This document shows positions 35,493 through 44,023 of a DNA stretch of 64,000 bases, piece after piece. The notes beneath the pieces are model-generated. The model was not told the origin of the DNA and made no database searches. It saw only the letters and a list, made by a program, of their open reading frames with translations. How positions within the stretch are numbered: position 1 is the stretch's first letter; each line of letters starts with the position of its first letter. Source of the DNA: Alcanivorax nanhaiticus. Its GTDB lineage: Bacteria; Pseudomonadota; Gammaproteobacteria; Pseudomonadales; Alcanivoracaceae. The translations under genes were made by a program, and so were the position numbers. The stretch spans positions 1 to 64,000 of the forward strand of contig NZ_ARXV01000014.1 in assembly GCF_000756665.1 (NCBI RefSeq), in the 5' to 3' direction.

Positions 35493-36800
35493 ATGAGCCT
35501 GACCCTTAACCAACGCATCTGGATGCTGGCCTGGCCGCTGTTGCTGTCGAACCTGACCGCACCGCTGCTGGGGCTGGTGGATACGGCGGTGGTCGGGCAT
35601 CTGGATCACCCGCGCTATCTGGCCGCCGTGGCGCTGGGTGGCAATTTCTTCATGTTCCTCTACTTCTCTTTCAACTTCCTGCGCATGGGCACCACCGGCT
35701 TTGCCTCGCAGGCGAGAGGCGGTGAGCGGGATACCCGTGTGGTACTGCTTCGCGGCCTGCTGCTTTCCATGGTTCTTGGGCTGGTACTGGTAGCACTCTC
35801 ACCGCTACTGCGGGAAACCGGGCTCTGGTTGCTGGGCGGCAGTGACGAGGTCCAGGCGCTGGCGAAGGACTATATCAACATCCGTATTCTCGGCGCCCCG
35901 GCAGCGCTGGCCAATTTCGCCCTGATCGGTTTTGCCATCGGCACCCACAACACCCGGGTTCCGCTGAAAATGACCGTACTGATGCACAGCAGCAATGCGC
36001 TACTGGATGTGCTGCTGGTGCAGGTATGGCACTGGGATGTGCGCGGGGTCGCTACTGCCAGTGCCTGCGCCGAATACATTGGCCTGGCCGGAGGTCTGTT
36101 CTGGCTACGCCATGCGTTGCGTCCACCACGGCAGCGGGAGCCTGTCTGGCAACTGCCAGCGATTATTGCCCTGATGAGCGTCAATCGGGATATTTTTATT
36201 CGCAGTCTGGCGCTGCTCAGTACCTTCTTTTTCTTCACCGCCCAAGGGGCCCGCCTTGGTGATGCCGTACTGGCCGCCAATGCGGTTTTGATTACCTTTT
36301 TGCTGATACTCAGCAACCTGCTTGATGGTTTTGCCAATGCGGCAGAAGCCCTGGTAGGGGAGGCCCGCGGTCGCAATGATCAGCGCAGCCTGCAGCAGGC
36401 CATCGCCGCCACCGGGCGCTGGACGCTGGGTTGCGCCGCCCTCGGCATTACTCTGTTCGCGCTGGGAGGTGCGCCACTGATCGGTCTGCTCACTGACCTG
36501 CCGACCATTCGTGACACCGCCACCCACTATCTGCCGTGGGTTTTGCTGCTGCCGATAACGGCCAGCGCCGGCTTCTGGCTGGATGGCATCTTCGTCGGTG
36601 CCACCTGGGGCTCCGCCATGCGCAACACCATGCTGCTCTCGGTTGGGATATTTTTTCTGCTCTGGGCACTGACCCGAGGTTTGGATAACCACGGACTCTG
36701 GCTGACCATGAACGGTTTTATGGCAGCGCGGGGGATGTGCATGGGGTGGGTGTTGTGGCGGCGACTGTCCAGGCCAGACACAACACGCCTGTCTCCGTAG
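35493..36800 (+). CDS. MATE-family efflux transporter (DinF-like)
   Basis: A 435-residue inner-membrane protein with twelve predicted helices in two homologous halves, of the multidrug and toxic compound extrusion family. The N-terminal W-P-L-L-L-S-N-L-T-A-P-L-L-G-L-V-D-T-A-V-V-G-H-L and central R-S-L-A-L-L-S-T-F-F-F-F segments match the DinF branch. It exports cationic compounds with proton or sodium coupling; the substrate is unknown. CGGAG precedes the ATG. It is convergent with the diguanylate cyclase gene. Confidence 0.9.
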   Translation: MSLTLNQRIWMLAWPLLLSNLTAPLLGLVDTAVVGHLDHPRYLAAVALGGNFFMFLYFSFNFLRMGTTGFASQARGGERDTRVVLLRGLLLSMVLGLVLVALSPLLRETGLWLLGGSDEVQALAKDYINIRILGAPAALANFALIGFAIGTHNTRVPLKMTVLMHSSNALLDVLLVQVWHWDVRGVATASACAEYIGLAGGLFWLRHALRPPRQREPVWQLPAIIALMSVNRDIFIRSLALLSTFFFFTAQGARLGDAVLAANAVLITFLLILSNLLDGFANAAEALVGEARGRNDQRSLQQAIAATGRWTLGCAALGITLFALGGAPLIGLLTDLPTIRDTATHYLPWVLLLPITASAGFWLDGIFVGATWGSAMRNTMLLSVGIFFLLWALTRGLDNHGLWLTMNGFMAARGMCMGWVLWRRLSRPDTTRLSP

Positions 36801-36813
36801 GGCTTGCCTGCAC

Positions 36814-36964
36814 GAGTTTCGAGTTTCGAAGAGCAAAACCCGGCCCGCCCGTAAGCGAAAGGTTTTTCCTTAATCTTTTGTCTTTCGAAACTCGTACCTC
36901 GTCACTCGATTCTGGAATCCTTACCTCGCCACGGCTCGGATCGCTTGCAGGCAAGCTCCCACAG
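36814..36964. repeat. Heptad-armed inverted repeat followed by REP
   Basis: Two GAGTTTC copies (36814-36827) open a left arm, and tttcgaaactcgtacctcgt opens the right arm ending at 36915. The following segment 36911-36964 (atccttacctcgcc... to ...caagctcccacag) is a near copy of 30631-30685. Confidence 0.85.
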
Positions 36965-37021
36965 CAGCTATCGGCAAGAGGGGAAGGGCTAGTATTCGGT
37001 GTCCTGGCATCCAGCATGCTA

Positions 37022-38083
37022 TCAATGCTTTGCCAATCCGTTCTTCTTGATCGTTTTTTCCTGATACATGCGCTGATCTGCATTCTTCAGTAATGTCTCT
37101 GCCTTTTCATAATGCTCAGGGCCGGTTTGCACCACACCAAGGCTGAGACTCACATTCGGCAAACGCTCCGCCAGCAGGCTTTTGATCCGCTGACAATACG
37201 TACTGACCGCCTGCGCCTCAGTGCTGTTTGCCAACACCACACAGAACTCATCGCCACCATAACGAACACAGGTATCTTCACCTCGGGCGGCTTCCATCAA
37301 CACCTTGCCCAACTCGCACAGAACCTGATCGCCATAGGCATGACCGCGCTCATCGTTGAGATCCTTGAAGTCATCCACATCCACAAAAATCAGCGATACC
37401 GGCTCTTCACGCCGCTGGGCGGCTTTCAGGGTGCGTTGCAGGGCTTCATGCAAAAAGCGGCGAGTGGTGAGGCCAGTGAGAGAATCCGTGCGCAGCTCTC
37501 CGGTGCGCATGGCCACGGTTTCTTCCAGGGCACGGGCATACTGCTCGGTGCGGTTTTTCACCGCCTCTATCTCCGAGACCATGCTCTGGATATAGGTTTC
37601 GAAGACCAGGGTCACATCGAAGTAGATCAGCTTGTCCAGTGCCTTGACCACTCGCTGCCATTTCTCAGGCTCAGGCACCAGATCGGTCAGATTTTCCTCC
37701 AGCAAACGCCGCAACAGATACACCGCAGACAAATAGTATTTCGGTTCAACACCGATGCGCTTGTGCACCAGACCGATACGCAGCCGGTTGTTGGCGTATT
37801 CCAGATCATAAATACCGGTAAACAAATCAAGGATATAGCGACGCTGGGCGGATTGAAGGCGGTCGAGGGTATCTGCATCGCCGATCAGGGCAGCGATTTC
37901 CGGATTGCTGGTTTGAATGCCATAAAAGGTGTCGACGATGGTATCCAGACGCTGCTCCACCAGCGCACTGCACTCCAGCAACAATTCAGCATCTTCGTTA
38001 CTTAAGTCCAGTAACCGCTTGCGGACACGAATTTCCGCGTCGGTAACACGCAGCTGTTCCAGCAAGGTTTTCATTATTGGCAT
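37022..38083 (-). CDS. Globin-coupled diguanylate cyclase (DosC-like)
   Basis: A 353-residue c-di-GMP synthase. The N-terminal 160 residues match the protoglobin sensor of globin-coupled sensors, with the probable haem-ligating histidine in G-L-V-H-K-R-I-G-V-E-P-K-Y-Y (near 108). A helical linker leads to a GGDEF domain with YGGDEF near residue 276 and an inhibitory I-site RGED five residues before it. It is soluble. Oxygen or another gas bound to haem probably tunes c-di-GMP synthesis. ATG 38083 has GAGGGA upstream. Confidence 0.9.
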   Translation of the reverse strand: MPIMKTLLEQLRVTDAEIRVRKRLLDLSNEDAELLLECSALVEQRLDTIVDTFYGIQTSNPEIAALIGDADTLDRLQSAQRRYILDLFTGIYDLEYANNRLRIGLVHKRIGVEPKYYLSAVYLLRRLLEENLTDLVPEPEKWQRVVKALDKLIYFDVTLVFETYIQSMVSEIEAVKNRTEQYARALEETVAMRTGELRTDSLTGLTTRRFLHEALQRTLKAAQRREEPVSLIFVDVDDFKDLNDERGHAYGDQVLCELGKVLMEAARGEDTCVRYGGDEFCVVLANSTEAQAVSTYCQRIKSLLAERLPNVSLSLGVVQTGPEHYEKAETLLKNADQRMYQEKTIKKNGLAKH

Positions 38084-38364
38084 GTCGGCTTCCCTCGCCC
38101 CCACAGGCCTTCCAGGCCCAATAACGATGATGCTCTTTCATAATACGCCGCCAGCAAATGAACACGATAGCCCGAAAGTACGCATATCCGGCCAGAGATA
38201 CCGCTCAGAGAAAAGAGTGACGTGAATCACATTTTTCCCCTGCGTGAAATTGCTTCAACACGAGGAAAACAAGAGAGGGAGGAGGGAGGGGAAACAGTGA
38301 CAAGCTGCAGACGTCAACGCGGTCATGCTGCGCGCCCTGGAACTTGTCACTGGGAACGTGCCGT

Positions 38365-39006
38365 CTAGCGCTTCAGGCCACCGTCCTGGTCCAGCTGGCT
38401 GATCACACTGCGTGCATATCCTGCCGCGCCCGCATCCAGACTGTAGGGGTTCATACTGCGAGACTGCGCCTGCCATACCGGCTTCTGGTTAGCCACGCTG
38501 TAAAGCTGAGTCTGCAGGTAATAATCGGTGGCGTTCTGGTAGTACCCAGGCTGATAGACCGCACTGTAGCTGTAGCCCACATAGGGGCCGTACCCCAGAT
38601 ACAATGGCGCGGACGTCATCGGCAGGTAATCCACCTGCGGGGGGACATATTCGTCCCGCTCTTCCACCTTGAGCAGGCTGACCACCATGACGCCATCTGC
38701 ACCACTTTCCTTCACCGCCGCTTCCACATGGGCACGATACTGCTCCGCTTTCTGGTCTTCTCCGCCCAGACTGTCAGAGGCGAGCGTGGCTTTGACATTA
38801 CGCTTGGCCAGACTCTTGCTCACTTCCTTTTCTACTACCGCCGAGGTAACGGAGGATTCTGCCAGCACAATCACGAACAGGTGCTCAAAAACCGGGCGGG
38901 GTTCGCCGGTTTTGGTCTGCCAGGTGGAATGGGTTTCCGTCGTCGTAGCGCAGGCCGCCAGCGCTAGGGCCGCAAAGATAACAAGGGCACGTTGAACCAA
39001 CTGCAT
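38365..39006 (-). CDS. DUF4136-like or related lipoprotein
   Basis: A 213-residue lipoprotein with the lipobox LALAAC (cysteine near residue 19). The mature region has an alpha-beta core and a Tyr/Gly/Pro-rich stretch (PLYLGYGPYVGYSYS near 140). The final W-Q-A-Q-S-R-S segment resembles DUF4136-type lipoproteins such as the one at 51127-51639. It is probably anchored in the outer membrane; the function is unknown. AAGGA lies 6 bases before the ATG at 39006. Confidence 0.7.
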   Translation of the reverse strand: MQLVQRALVIFAALALAACATTTETHSTWQTKTGEPRPVFEHLFVIVLAESSVTSAVVEKEVSKSLAKRNVKATLASDSLGGEDQKAEQYRAHVEAAVKESGADGVMVVSLLKVEERDEYVPPQVDYLPMTSAPLYLGYGPYVGYSYSAVYQPGYYQNATDYYLQTQLYSVANQKPVWQAQSRSMNPYSLDAGAAGYARSVISQLDQDGGLKR

Positions 39007-39056
39007 GGAAAGTCCTTTGGTATACAAGGGAATGTATGCTGACAGGGTAAGACGTT

Positions 39057-39082
39057 TTACGCACAGAGGCCACAGAGAAAAA
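39057..39082. repeat. Half nonamer array
   Basis: CGCACAGAGGCCACAGAGAAA contains two CACAGAGNN-type 9-nt units like the arms at 10905 and 19494. No complementary partner was found nearby, so this is a solitary arm or a decayed element. Confidence 0.55.
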
Positions 39083-39156
39083 GCGTCCGCGTCATGGGGG
39101 ATATCAGTGGTCGCAACAGAAACGCATGCCTGGTCGCTATTGCCAGGTGGAGGGGA

Positions 39157-39236
39157 GCGAGTAACGAGTTTCGGGTTGCGAAAACCTGCTGCAGGAACGG
39201 TTTTGCCTTTCGAAACTCGCTTCTCGTATCTCGAGA
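39157..39236. repeat. Heptad-armed inverted repeat, short form
   Basis: The left arm gcgagtaacgagtttcgggt and right arm tttcgaaactcgcttctcgt have a compact core with AAAACC...GGTTTTGCC. It ends 4 bases from the stop of the SCP2-like gene. Confidence 0.85.
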
Positions 39237-39240
39237 CGGG

Positions 39241-39618
39241 TTATTTTTTGCCGCCCGGCATGATGAATTTCATTAGCGTCATGAACCACATCAGCTGGCC
39301 AGGATCGCCTTCAATCTTGATATCGCCGGCCTGCATTCCTTCCATGAACGCCATCTGGTTCTTGCCTGCTTTCTTCAGGGTGGTGAAGGCATAGTCGCCA
39401 TCCTTGAAGTTCAGCGTCACGGTCGGAGCTTCATGCAAGCCACCTTTGGCGACCACCTTGCCTGGGGTGAACTGAAACCAGCGCGCCGGCTTGCCCGGAA
39501 AGGTGCGCCACTGCATCACCACATTGCGGTTTTCCAGCTGCGCGCGGAAACCTTCGTTACGCCATGCCAACCAGCGCAAACGCCAGCCGAGGATCAGCAG
39601 AACCAGAGCAAATTTCAT
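39241..39618 (-). CDS. SCP2-like small protein with N-terminal membrane helix
   Basis: A 125-residue protein. A short hydrophobic N-terminus (MKFALVLLILGW) is followed by a domain with the G-D-I-K-I-E-G-D-P signature near residue 98, as in SCP2 sterol-carrier-like domains that bind lipids. Its translation start region (AAGGACTTTCC-ATG) is identical to that of the lipoprotein at 38365-39006. A lipid-binding role at the membrane is plausible but unproven. Confidence 0.68.
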   Translation of the reverse strand: MKFALVLLILGWRLRWLAWRNEGFRAQLENRNVVMQWRTFPGKPARWFQFTPGKVVAKGGLHEAPTVTLNFKDGDYAFTTLKKAGKNQMAFMEGMQAGDIKIEGDPGQLMWFMTLMKFIMPGGKK

Positions 39619-39640
39619 GGAAAGTCCTTATTCAGAGTGA

Positions 39641-39790
39641 CAAGTTCCAAGTTGCAAGATACAACGCGAGGCGACCCCTCGTATCCTCAAGGCCGTGCCA
39701 GCGTCTCAATGTCATGGACGCGGCAACGAAACAGGAATCAGGCTAACCGCTACCCTGCGCCTTGTAACTTTCAACTTTCAACTTGCAACT
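39641..39790. repeat. Heptad-armed inverted repeat, AAGTTNC class with long loop
   Basis: The left arm caagttccaagttgcaagat and right arm cttgtaactttcaactttca enclose a loop beginning ACGCG and closing GCGCC. The right arm ends 3 bases from the rubB stop codon. Confidence 0.83.
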
Positions 39791-39793
39791 GCT

Positions 39794-40942
39794 TTATGGC
39801 ATTACCGCCGGCAGTTCCTTGTTGAGCTTCATTTTCTCTTTCACCGCATCGCCGGTGAGTGCATAGCCCAGCAGGTTACCATCCTTACCACGGAACAGCG
39901 CCTGCACGTTGCTGCCTTCCGCTTCGATTTCCCACTCACCCTCAGCACCGTGGGCCGCCGGGCAGACCACCACCGGACAGGCCGGGGTTTTGATCGTCAC
40001 CGGCATTACGCCGTAGCTCACTTCGGTGGTTTCACCCGCCAGTGTCTTGGCCAGGGCACGGGCGGACGCCATCAACGGCAGCACGTAAGGGAGTACATGG
40101 CCCTCCACTTCCGCGCAGTCACCCAGTGCGTAGACATCTTCCGCGCTGGTGCGCAGGGTCTTGTCGGTGATGATGCCACGGTTGGTCTCCAGACCTGCTT
40201 CCTGGGCCATGCTGATGCGCGGACGCAAACCAATCGCGGACAACACCACGTCAGAGGTAATTTCGCTGCCATCGGACAACTCGGTGACCAGGGCATCACC
40301 TTCACCGTGCTGCACAGCCTTGGCCAGCGGGCCAAAGCAAAATTTCACTCCCAGGTCTGCCAGGCCTTGGCCAACGGCCTCGGACGCCGCTTCCGGCAAT
40401 AACAGCGGCAGGCAACGGCCCATGGGCTCGACCAGCGTCACCTCGAAACCACCGTTGGAAAGGTCGTTGGCAAACTCACAGCCAATCAAGCCACCACCCA
40501 AGATGGTCACCGTCTTCTTGCCTTCCAGAGCGGCACGGAATTTGGCGTAGTCCATCAGGTCATTAACGGAGAACACCTTGCCCACCGCATCGCCTTCCAG
40601 CGGCGGAGTCCAGGTATCTGCACCCAGCGCCAGTACCAGCTTGCTGTAATCCAGATGCGCATCCGGCAGCAATACGCGCTTGGCCGCCGTGTCGATACCC
40701 GCCACATGAATACCGGTACGCACTTCCACATTGAACTGCTCCGCGACTTTTTCCGGAGTCGCCATGCACAGATCATCAGCGGTCTTTTCCTTGGTAAAGC
40801 CGGCAGAGAGCATGGGCTTGGAGTAGTTACGTCCGTCGTCAGCGGTGAGCATGACGACAGGCGTTTCCTTGTCCAGCTTGCGGAATTCCTTGACGGTGTT
40901 GAAACCGGCCAGGCCGGTGCCGATGATGACTACTGGGTTCAT
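39794..40942 (-). CDS. rubB: Rubredoxin-NAD(+) reductase
   Basis: A 382-residue FAD flavoprotein that passes electrons from NADH to rubredoxin for alkane hydroxylation. The FAD-binding G-T-G-L-A-G is near residue 8, the NAD-binding T-I-L-G-G-G-L-I-G-C-E near 146, and the second FAD motif Y-A-L-G-D-C-A near 275. ATG 40942 follows AAGGATC; the 30 upstream codons are not coding. It lies directly downstream of rubredoxin in one operon. In Alcanivorax the pair serves AlkB-type monooxygenases; no alkB is in the window. Confidence 0.94.
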   Translation of the reverse strand: MNPVVIIGTGLAGFNTVKEFRKLDKETPVVMLTADDGRNYSKPMLSAGFTKEKTADDLCMATPEKVAEQFNVEVRTGIHVAGIDTAAKRVLLPDAHLDYSKLVLALGADTWTPPLEGDAVGKVFSVNDLMDYAKFRAALEGKKTVTILGGGLIGCEFANDLSNGGFEVTLVEPMGRCLPLLLPEAASEAVGQGLADLGVKFCFGPLAKAVQHGEGDALVTELSDGSEITSDVVLSAIGLRPRISMAQEAGLETNRGIITDKTLRTSAEDVYALGDCAEVEGHVLPYVLPLMASARALAKTLAGETTEVSYGVMPVTIKTPACPVVVCPAAHGAEGEWEIEAEGSNVQALFRGKDGNLLGYALTGDAVKEKMKLNKELPAVMP

Positions 40943-41065
40943 GGGTGATCCTTTACGGTGCGATGGATGGGCAGGATGTGTGAGCCAGGCCTGTGTGCAA
41001 TTCTCAGGCGCCGATGGGGGCCCCGCGTCCACTGCGGGGCAGACTCCGGTTGGTCAGGTCCGAAA

Positions 41066-41230
41066 TCAGATTTCCACCATTTCGAAGTCTTCCTTGCCGA
41101 CGCCGCAATCCGGGCAAACCCAGTCTTCCGGCACGTCGTCCCAGGCCGTACCTGCAGCAATGCCTTCTTCCGGCAGACCTTCGGCTTCGTCATAAATGAA
41201 ACCACACACTACACATTCCCACTTCTTCAT
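41066..41230 (-). CDS. rubA: Rubredoxin
   Basis: A 54-residue iron-sulphur protein, full length for the AlkG2/RubA type. The two iron-binding pairs are C-V-V-C-G (residues 6 and 9) and C-P-D-C-G (residues 39 and 42), with the usual W-D-D-V-P-E-D-W between them. GAGG lies 6 bases before the ATG. It carries electrons from RubB to alkane monooxygenase. Its stop is 123 bases ahead of the rubB start. Confidence 0.95.
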   Translation of the reverse strand: MKKWECVVCGFIYDEAEGLPEEGIAAGTAWDDVPEDWVCPDCGVGKEDFEMVEI

Positions 41231-41450
41231 GGTGAACCTCATCGATTAAAAGTAAGCGCCCACTTACAAGCGGCACATACAGGGTGTTTCTCGGGGGTGC
41301 CTAACCTATCGGTGCCAGCCCTAAAAATCAATGACACTGGGCGCTGTCATGCTCCGTCTCAGCGGCGTCTGGCCTGCCTTCAACTTGCCCTGAGAGCCCC
41401 CATGGGCCATAGTCCTGCCGCCTGAGCCTGGCCGATTTGTAGAGACATTC

Positions 41451-41987
41451 ATGCTGCCTGCCCCCCTGCATCCTGACAGCCACTGGCGTCCGCTGGAACA
41501 GCTGGTGATGCCTGAGCAGATCCGTGACTGGATGGCGGACCCAGATTCCCTGACCCTGCGCCTCAAGCGCCATGGTCAGTTTCGCGTGGTTCCCGGTTTC
41601 CACGCCATGGCGGTTCCCACCCTGGCGGAGCGACAACTGCTGGGACTACCCGTCCGGCAGGCGGCACTGGTACGCGAAGTCACCCTGCTGCTGGATAACA
41701 CCCCGGTAGTGGCGGCACGCAGCATTCTACCCGTTACCAGCCTGTGCGGCGCGAACCGCTCGCTGGGACATATGGGCAGCCGCTCGCTGGGCCTGGAACT
41801 CTACAAACGCCCGCTCTGCCAGCGTGACCAGGTATGGACCCGCATCGCCTCCCCCGGCCATGGCCATCCTCTGTGCTGGGGCCGGCAGTCACGTTTTATC
41901 AAGCGCGGCGCACCATTATTGGTGGCGGAGTATTTTTTGCCGGCGTTGTGGGAGAAAGTGGGCGCGCCTCAGACGCTCCACCTGTAG
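41451..41987 (+). CDS. ubiC: Chorismate pyruvate-lyase
   Basis: A 178-residue enzyme that cleaves chorismate to 4-hydroxybenzoate and pyruvate, the first committed step of ubiquinone synthesis. The family pattern W-R-P at the N-terminus, R-E-V (near 74), L-G (near 107) and the C-terminal R-S-R-F with P-L-L-V-A-E-Y-F-L-P are visible. A weak GAGA precedes the ATG. The stop codon TAG is the TAG of a REP head (TGTAGGGGC). It precedes ubiA. Confidence 0.92.
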   Translation: MLPAPLHPDSHWRPLEQLVMPEQIRDWMADPDSLTLRLKRHGQFRVVPGFHAMAVPTLAERQLLGLPVRQAALVREVTLLLDNTPVVAARSILPVTSLCGANRSLGHMGSRSLGLELYKRPLCQRDQVWTRIASPGHGHPLCWGRQSRFIKRGAPLLVAEYFLPALWEKVGAPQTLHL

Positions 41988-42109
41988 GGGCATCACTTTA
42001 GGTGCGAACCGGTGATAGCGAGTCACGCGTTTCGAGTTGCGAAAGGCAACACCCCGACAATCAGGGCAAGGTTTTGATTTTCGAAACTCGCTTCCCGCAA
42101 CTCGATACT
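41983..42109. repeat. REP plus heptad-armed inverted repeat between ubiC and ubiA
   Basis: REP at 41983-42010 (tgtaggggcatcacttta...) includes the ubiC stop codon. A heptad element follows at 42018-42109 with arms gcgagtcacgcgtttcgagt and ttcgaaactcgcttcccgca. Confidence 0.82.
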
Positions 42110-42172
42110 GTCTCCTTGCAACTTGCATCCTGTCACTTGAAACTTATCCCCGCCCTGACAACCGGATGTCCC

Positions 42173-43045
42173 ATGTTTGCCTTCGTTGAACACCGCTATC
42201 CTGCCCTGTGGCCCTATATCCAGCTCATGCGTCTTGATCGGCCCATCGGCACCCTGCTGCTGCTGTGGCCAACATTGTGGGCGGTGTGGATTGCCGGCAA
42301 CGGCACCCCCAGCCTGAAGACCATCGTGATTTTCTTTCTTGGGGTGGTGATCATGCGAGCTGCCGGCTGCGTGATTAATGATTTTGCCGACCGTGACGTT
42401 GATGGGGGTGTCGAGCGCACCAAGGGGCGGCCGCTGGCCACCGGTGTCATCAGCAGCAAGAAGGCCCTGGCATTGTTTGCCGGACTCGGACTGATGGCTT
42501 TTGTGCTGGTGCTGTTTCTGAATGAGCTGACGTTCTGGCTGTCTTTCGGCGGCCTGGGCTTGGCGGTGCTGTATCCTTTCACCAAGCGTTTCACCTTCAT
42601 GCCCCAGCTGTTTCTGGGAGCCGCCTTTAGCTGGGCCATCCCCATGGCCTTTGCAGCAGAAACCGGCGGCGTTCCAGAAATTGCCTGGCTGCTGTACGTG
42701 GCCAATCTGGTATGGACGGTGGCCTACGACACCCAGTACGCCATGTGCGACCGGGAAGATGACCTGAAGATGGGTATCAAGAGCACCGCCATTCTGTTTG
42801 GCGATGCAGACCGCCTGATGATCGGCATCCTCCAGGGGCTCACCTTGCTGGCACTGATCATGGTGGGCCAGCGGCTGGAATTCACCTGGCCCTGGTACGC
42901 AGGCATCGCGGCCATGTCTGTGACCTTTATCTATCAGCACACCCTGATCCGCTACCGCGAGCGCTGGCCCAGCTTCCACGCCTTCCTGAACAATCACTGG
43001 AGCGGGGCGTGCGTGTTTGTGGGGTTGTATTTCCAGTACTTCTAG
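42173..43045 (+). CDS. ubiA: 4-hydroxybenzoate octaprenyltransferase
   Basis: A 290-residue membrane prenyltransferase that attaches the isoprenoid tail to 4-hydroxybenzoate. The two Mg-diphosphate motifs are present: N-D-F-A-D-R-D-V-D (near residue 64) and [13 protein letters not shown] (near 185), within about eight helices. The frame is open upstream through the repeat; ATG 42173 matches the family N-terminus. Together with ubiC it supplies the first two ubiquinone steps. Confidence 0.94.
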   Translation: MFAFVEHRYPALWPYIQLMRLDRPIGTLLLLWPTLWAVWIAGNGTPSLKTIVIFFLGVVIMRAAGCVINDFADRDVDGGVERTKGRPLATGVISSKKALALFAGLGLMAFVLVLFLNELTFWLSFGGLGLAVLYPFTKRFTFMPQLFLGAAFSWAIPMAFAAETGGVPEIAWLLYVANLVWTVAYDTQYAMCDREDDLKMGIKSTAILFGDADRLMIGILQGLTLLALIMVGQRLEFTWPWYAGIAAMSVTFIYQHTLIRYRERWPSFHAFLNNHWSGACVFVGLYFQYF

Positions 43046-43048
43046 GAA

Positions 43049-43137
43049 CCGAGTGGCGAGTAAACGTGTTTCGAAAGGCAAAACCCTGGATCGCGAGGGC
43101 TTGGGGTTTCGACACTCGAGACTCGCTTCTCGTTACT
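43049..43137. repeat. Heptad-armed inverted repeat between ubiA and phoB
   Basis: The left arm gagtggcgagtaaacgtgtt starts 4 bases after the ubiA stop. The right arm is cgacactcgagactcgcttc. The core AAAGGCAAAACCC pairs with GGGGTTTCG. It ends about 35 bases before the Pho box. Confidence 0.83.
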
Positions 43138-43172
43138 TTCCTTCTCTTGCATTTCCCCCAAATCCGGCCCAA

Positions 43173-43191
43173 CTTGTCATACGCATGTCAT
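43173..43191 (+). promoter_or_regulatory. Pho box upstream of phoB
   Basis: CTTGTCATACGCATGTCAT contains two TGTCAT half-sites in 11-bp register, close to the PhoB consensus. It lies 57 bases before the phoB start, with TCTAAT near 43202 as a plausible -10. It indicates autoregulation by phosphate limitation. Confidence 0.78.
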
Positions 43192-43247
43192 AAAAGAGCA
43201 ATCTAATGGGTCACCATACCTAGAACGACAGGCGAAGGAAGGAAGCC

Positions 43248-43952
43248 ATGTCCCGTAACCGTATTTTGATTGTTGATGACGAGCCAGCTATCCGTGAGAT
43301 GGTGGCCGTAGCACTGGAACTTGCCGATTTTGACGTGCTGGAAGCAGAGAACGCCCAGCGCGGCCACGAGATCATCGTGGACGAGCGCCCGGACCTGGTA
43401 CTGCTGGACTGGATGCTGCCGTCGGTGACCGGTATCGAACTGGCCCGCCGCCTCAAGCGCGACGACACCACCAACGAAATCCCCATCATCATGCTCACTG
43501 CCAAGAGCGAAGAGGACAACAAGGTGCAAGGCCTGGATGTGGGTGCGGACGACTACATCACCAAGCCGTTTTCCACCCGTGAGCTGATCTCTCGCATCAA
43601 GGCGGTGCTGCGCCGTGCCTCCAGCGCCGCGGCCGAGAAAGCGATCGAAGTAGAAGGGCTGTGTCTGGACCCGGTGTCTCACCGCATCAGCGCCAACGAC
43701 GAGCCTGTGGACATGGGCCCTACGGAATATCGGCTGCTGGAATTTTTCATGAGCCACCAGGAACGGGCCTACTCCCGCACCCAGCTACTGGATCAGGTGT
43801 GGGGCGCCAACGTCTACGTGGAAGACCGGACCATCGATGTGCATATCCGTCGTCTGCGCAAGGCACTTGCACCATTTGGATTTGATCGTTTTATCCAGAC
43901 CGTTCGCGGCACCGGGTATCGTTTTTCGGTCAAGGCAGCCAAGGCCTCCTGA
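43248..43952 (+). CDS. phoB: Phosphate-regulon response regulator
   Basis: A 234-residue OmpR-type regulator. The receiver domain has the acidic pocket D-D-E at 10-12, the phosphoacceptor Asp54 and the switch lysine in I-T-K-P-F. The winged-helix domain (about 135-230) ends with [11 protein letters not shown]. It activates phosphate-starvation genes and, given the upstream Pho box, its own operon. GGAAGG precedes the ATG, and phoR follows after 71 bases. Confidence 0.96.
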   Translation: MSRNRILIVDDEPAIREMVAVALELADFDVLEAENAQRGHEIIVDERPDLVLLDWMLPSVTGIELARRLKRDDTTNEIPIIMLTAKSEEDNKVQGLDVGADDYITKPFSTRELISRIKAVLRRASSAAAEKAIEVEGLCLDPVSHRISANDEPVDMGPTEYRLLEFFMSHQERAYSRTQLLDQVWGANVYVEDRTIDVHIRRLRKALAPFGFDRFIQTVRGTGYRFSVKAAKAS

Positions 43953-44023
43953 GCCGGAAAATGTGATAGGGTGCAGCTTGTTCGCCGTACCCCGAAGATT
44001 CCCGACAAGGGCAGCACGACAAC

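Noticed and set aside
38295..38352. CAGTGACAAG / CTTGTCACTG inverted repeat downstream of the diguanylate cyclase promoter region
   Set aside because: A single 10-bp pair with a 38-base loop and no heptad structure or T-tract; could be chance.
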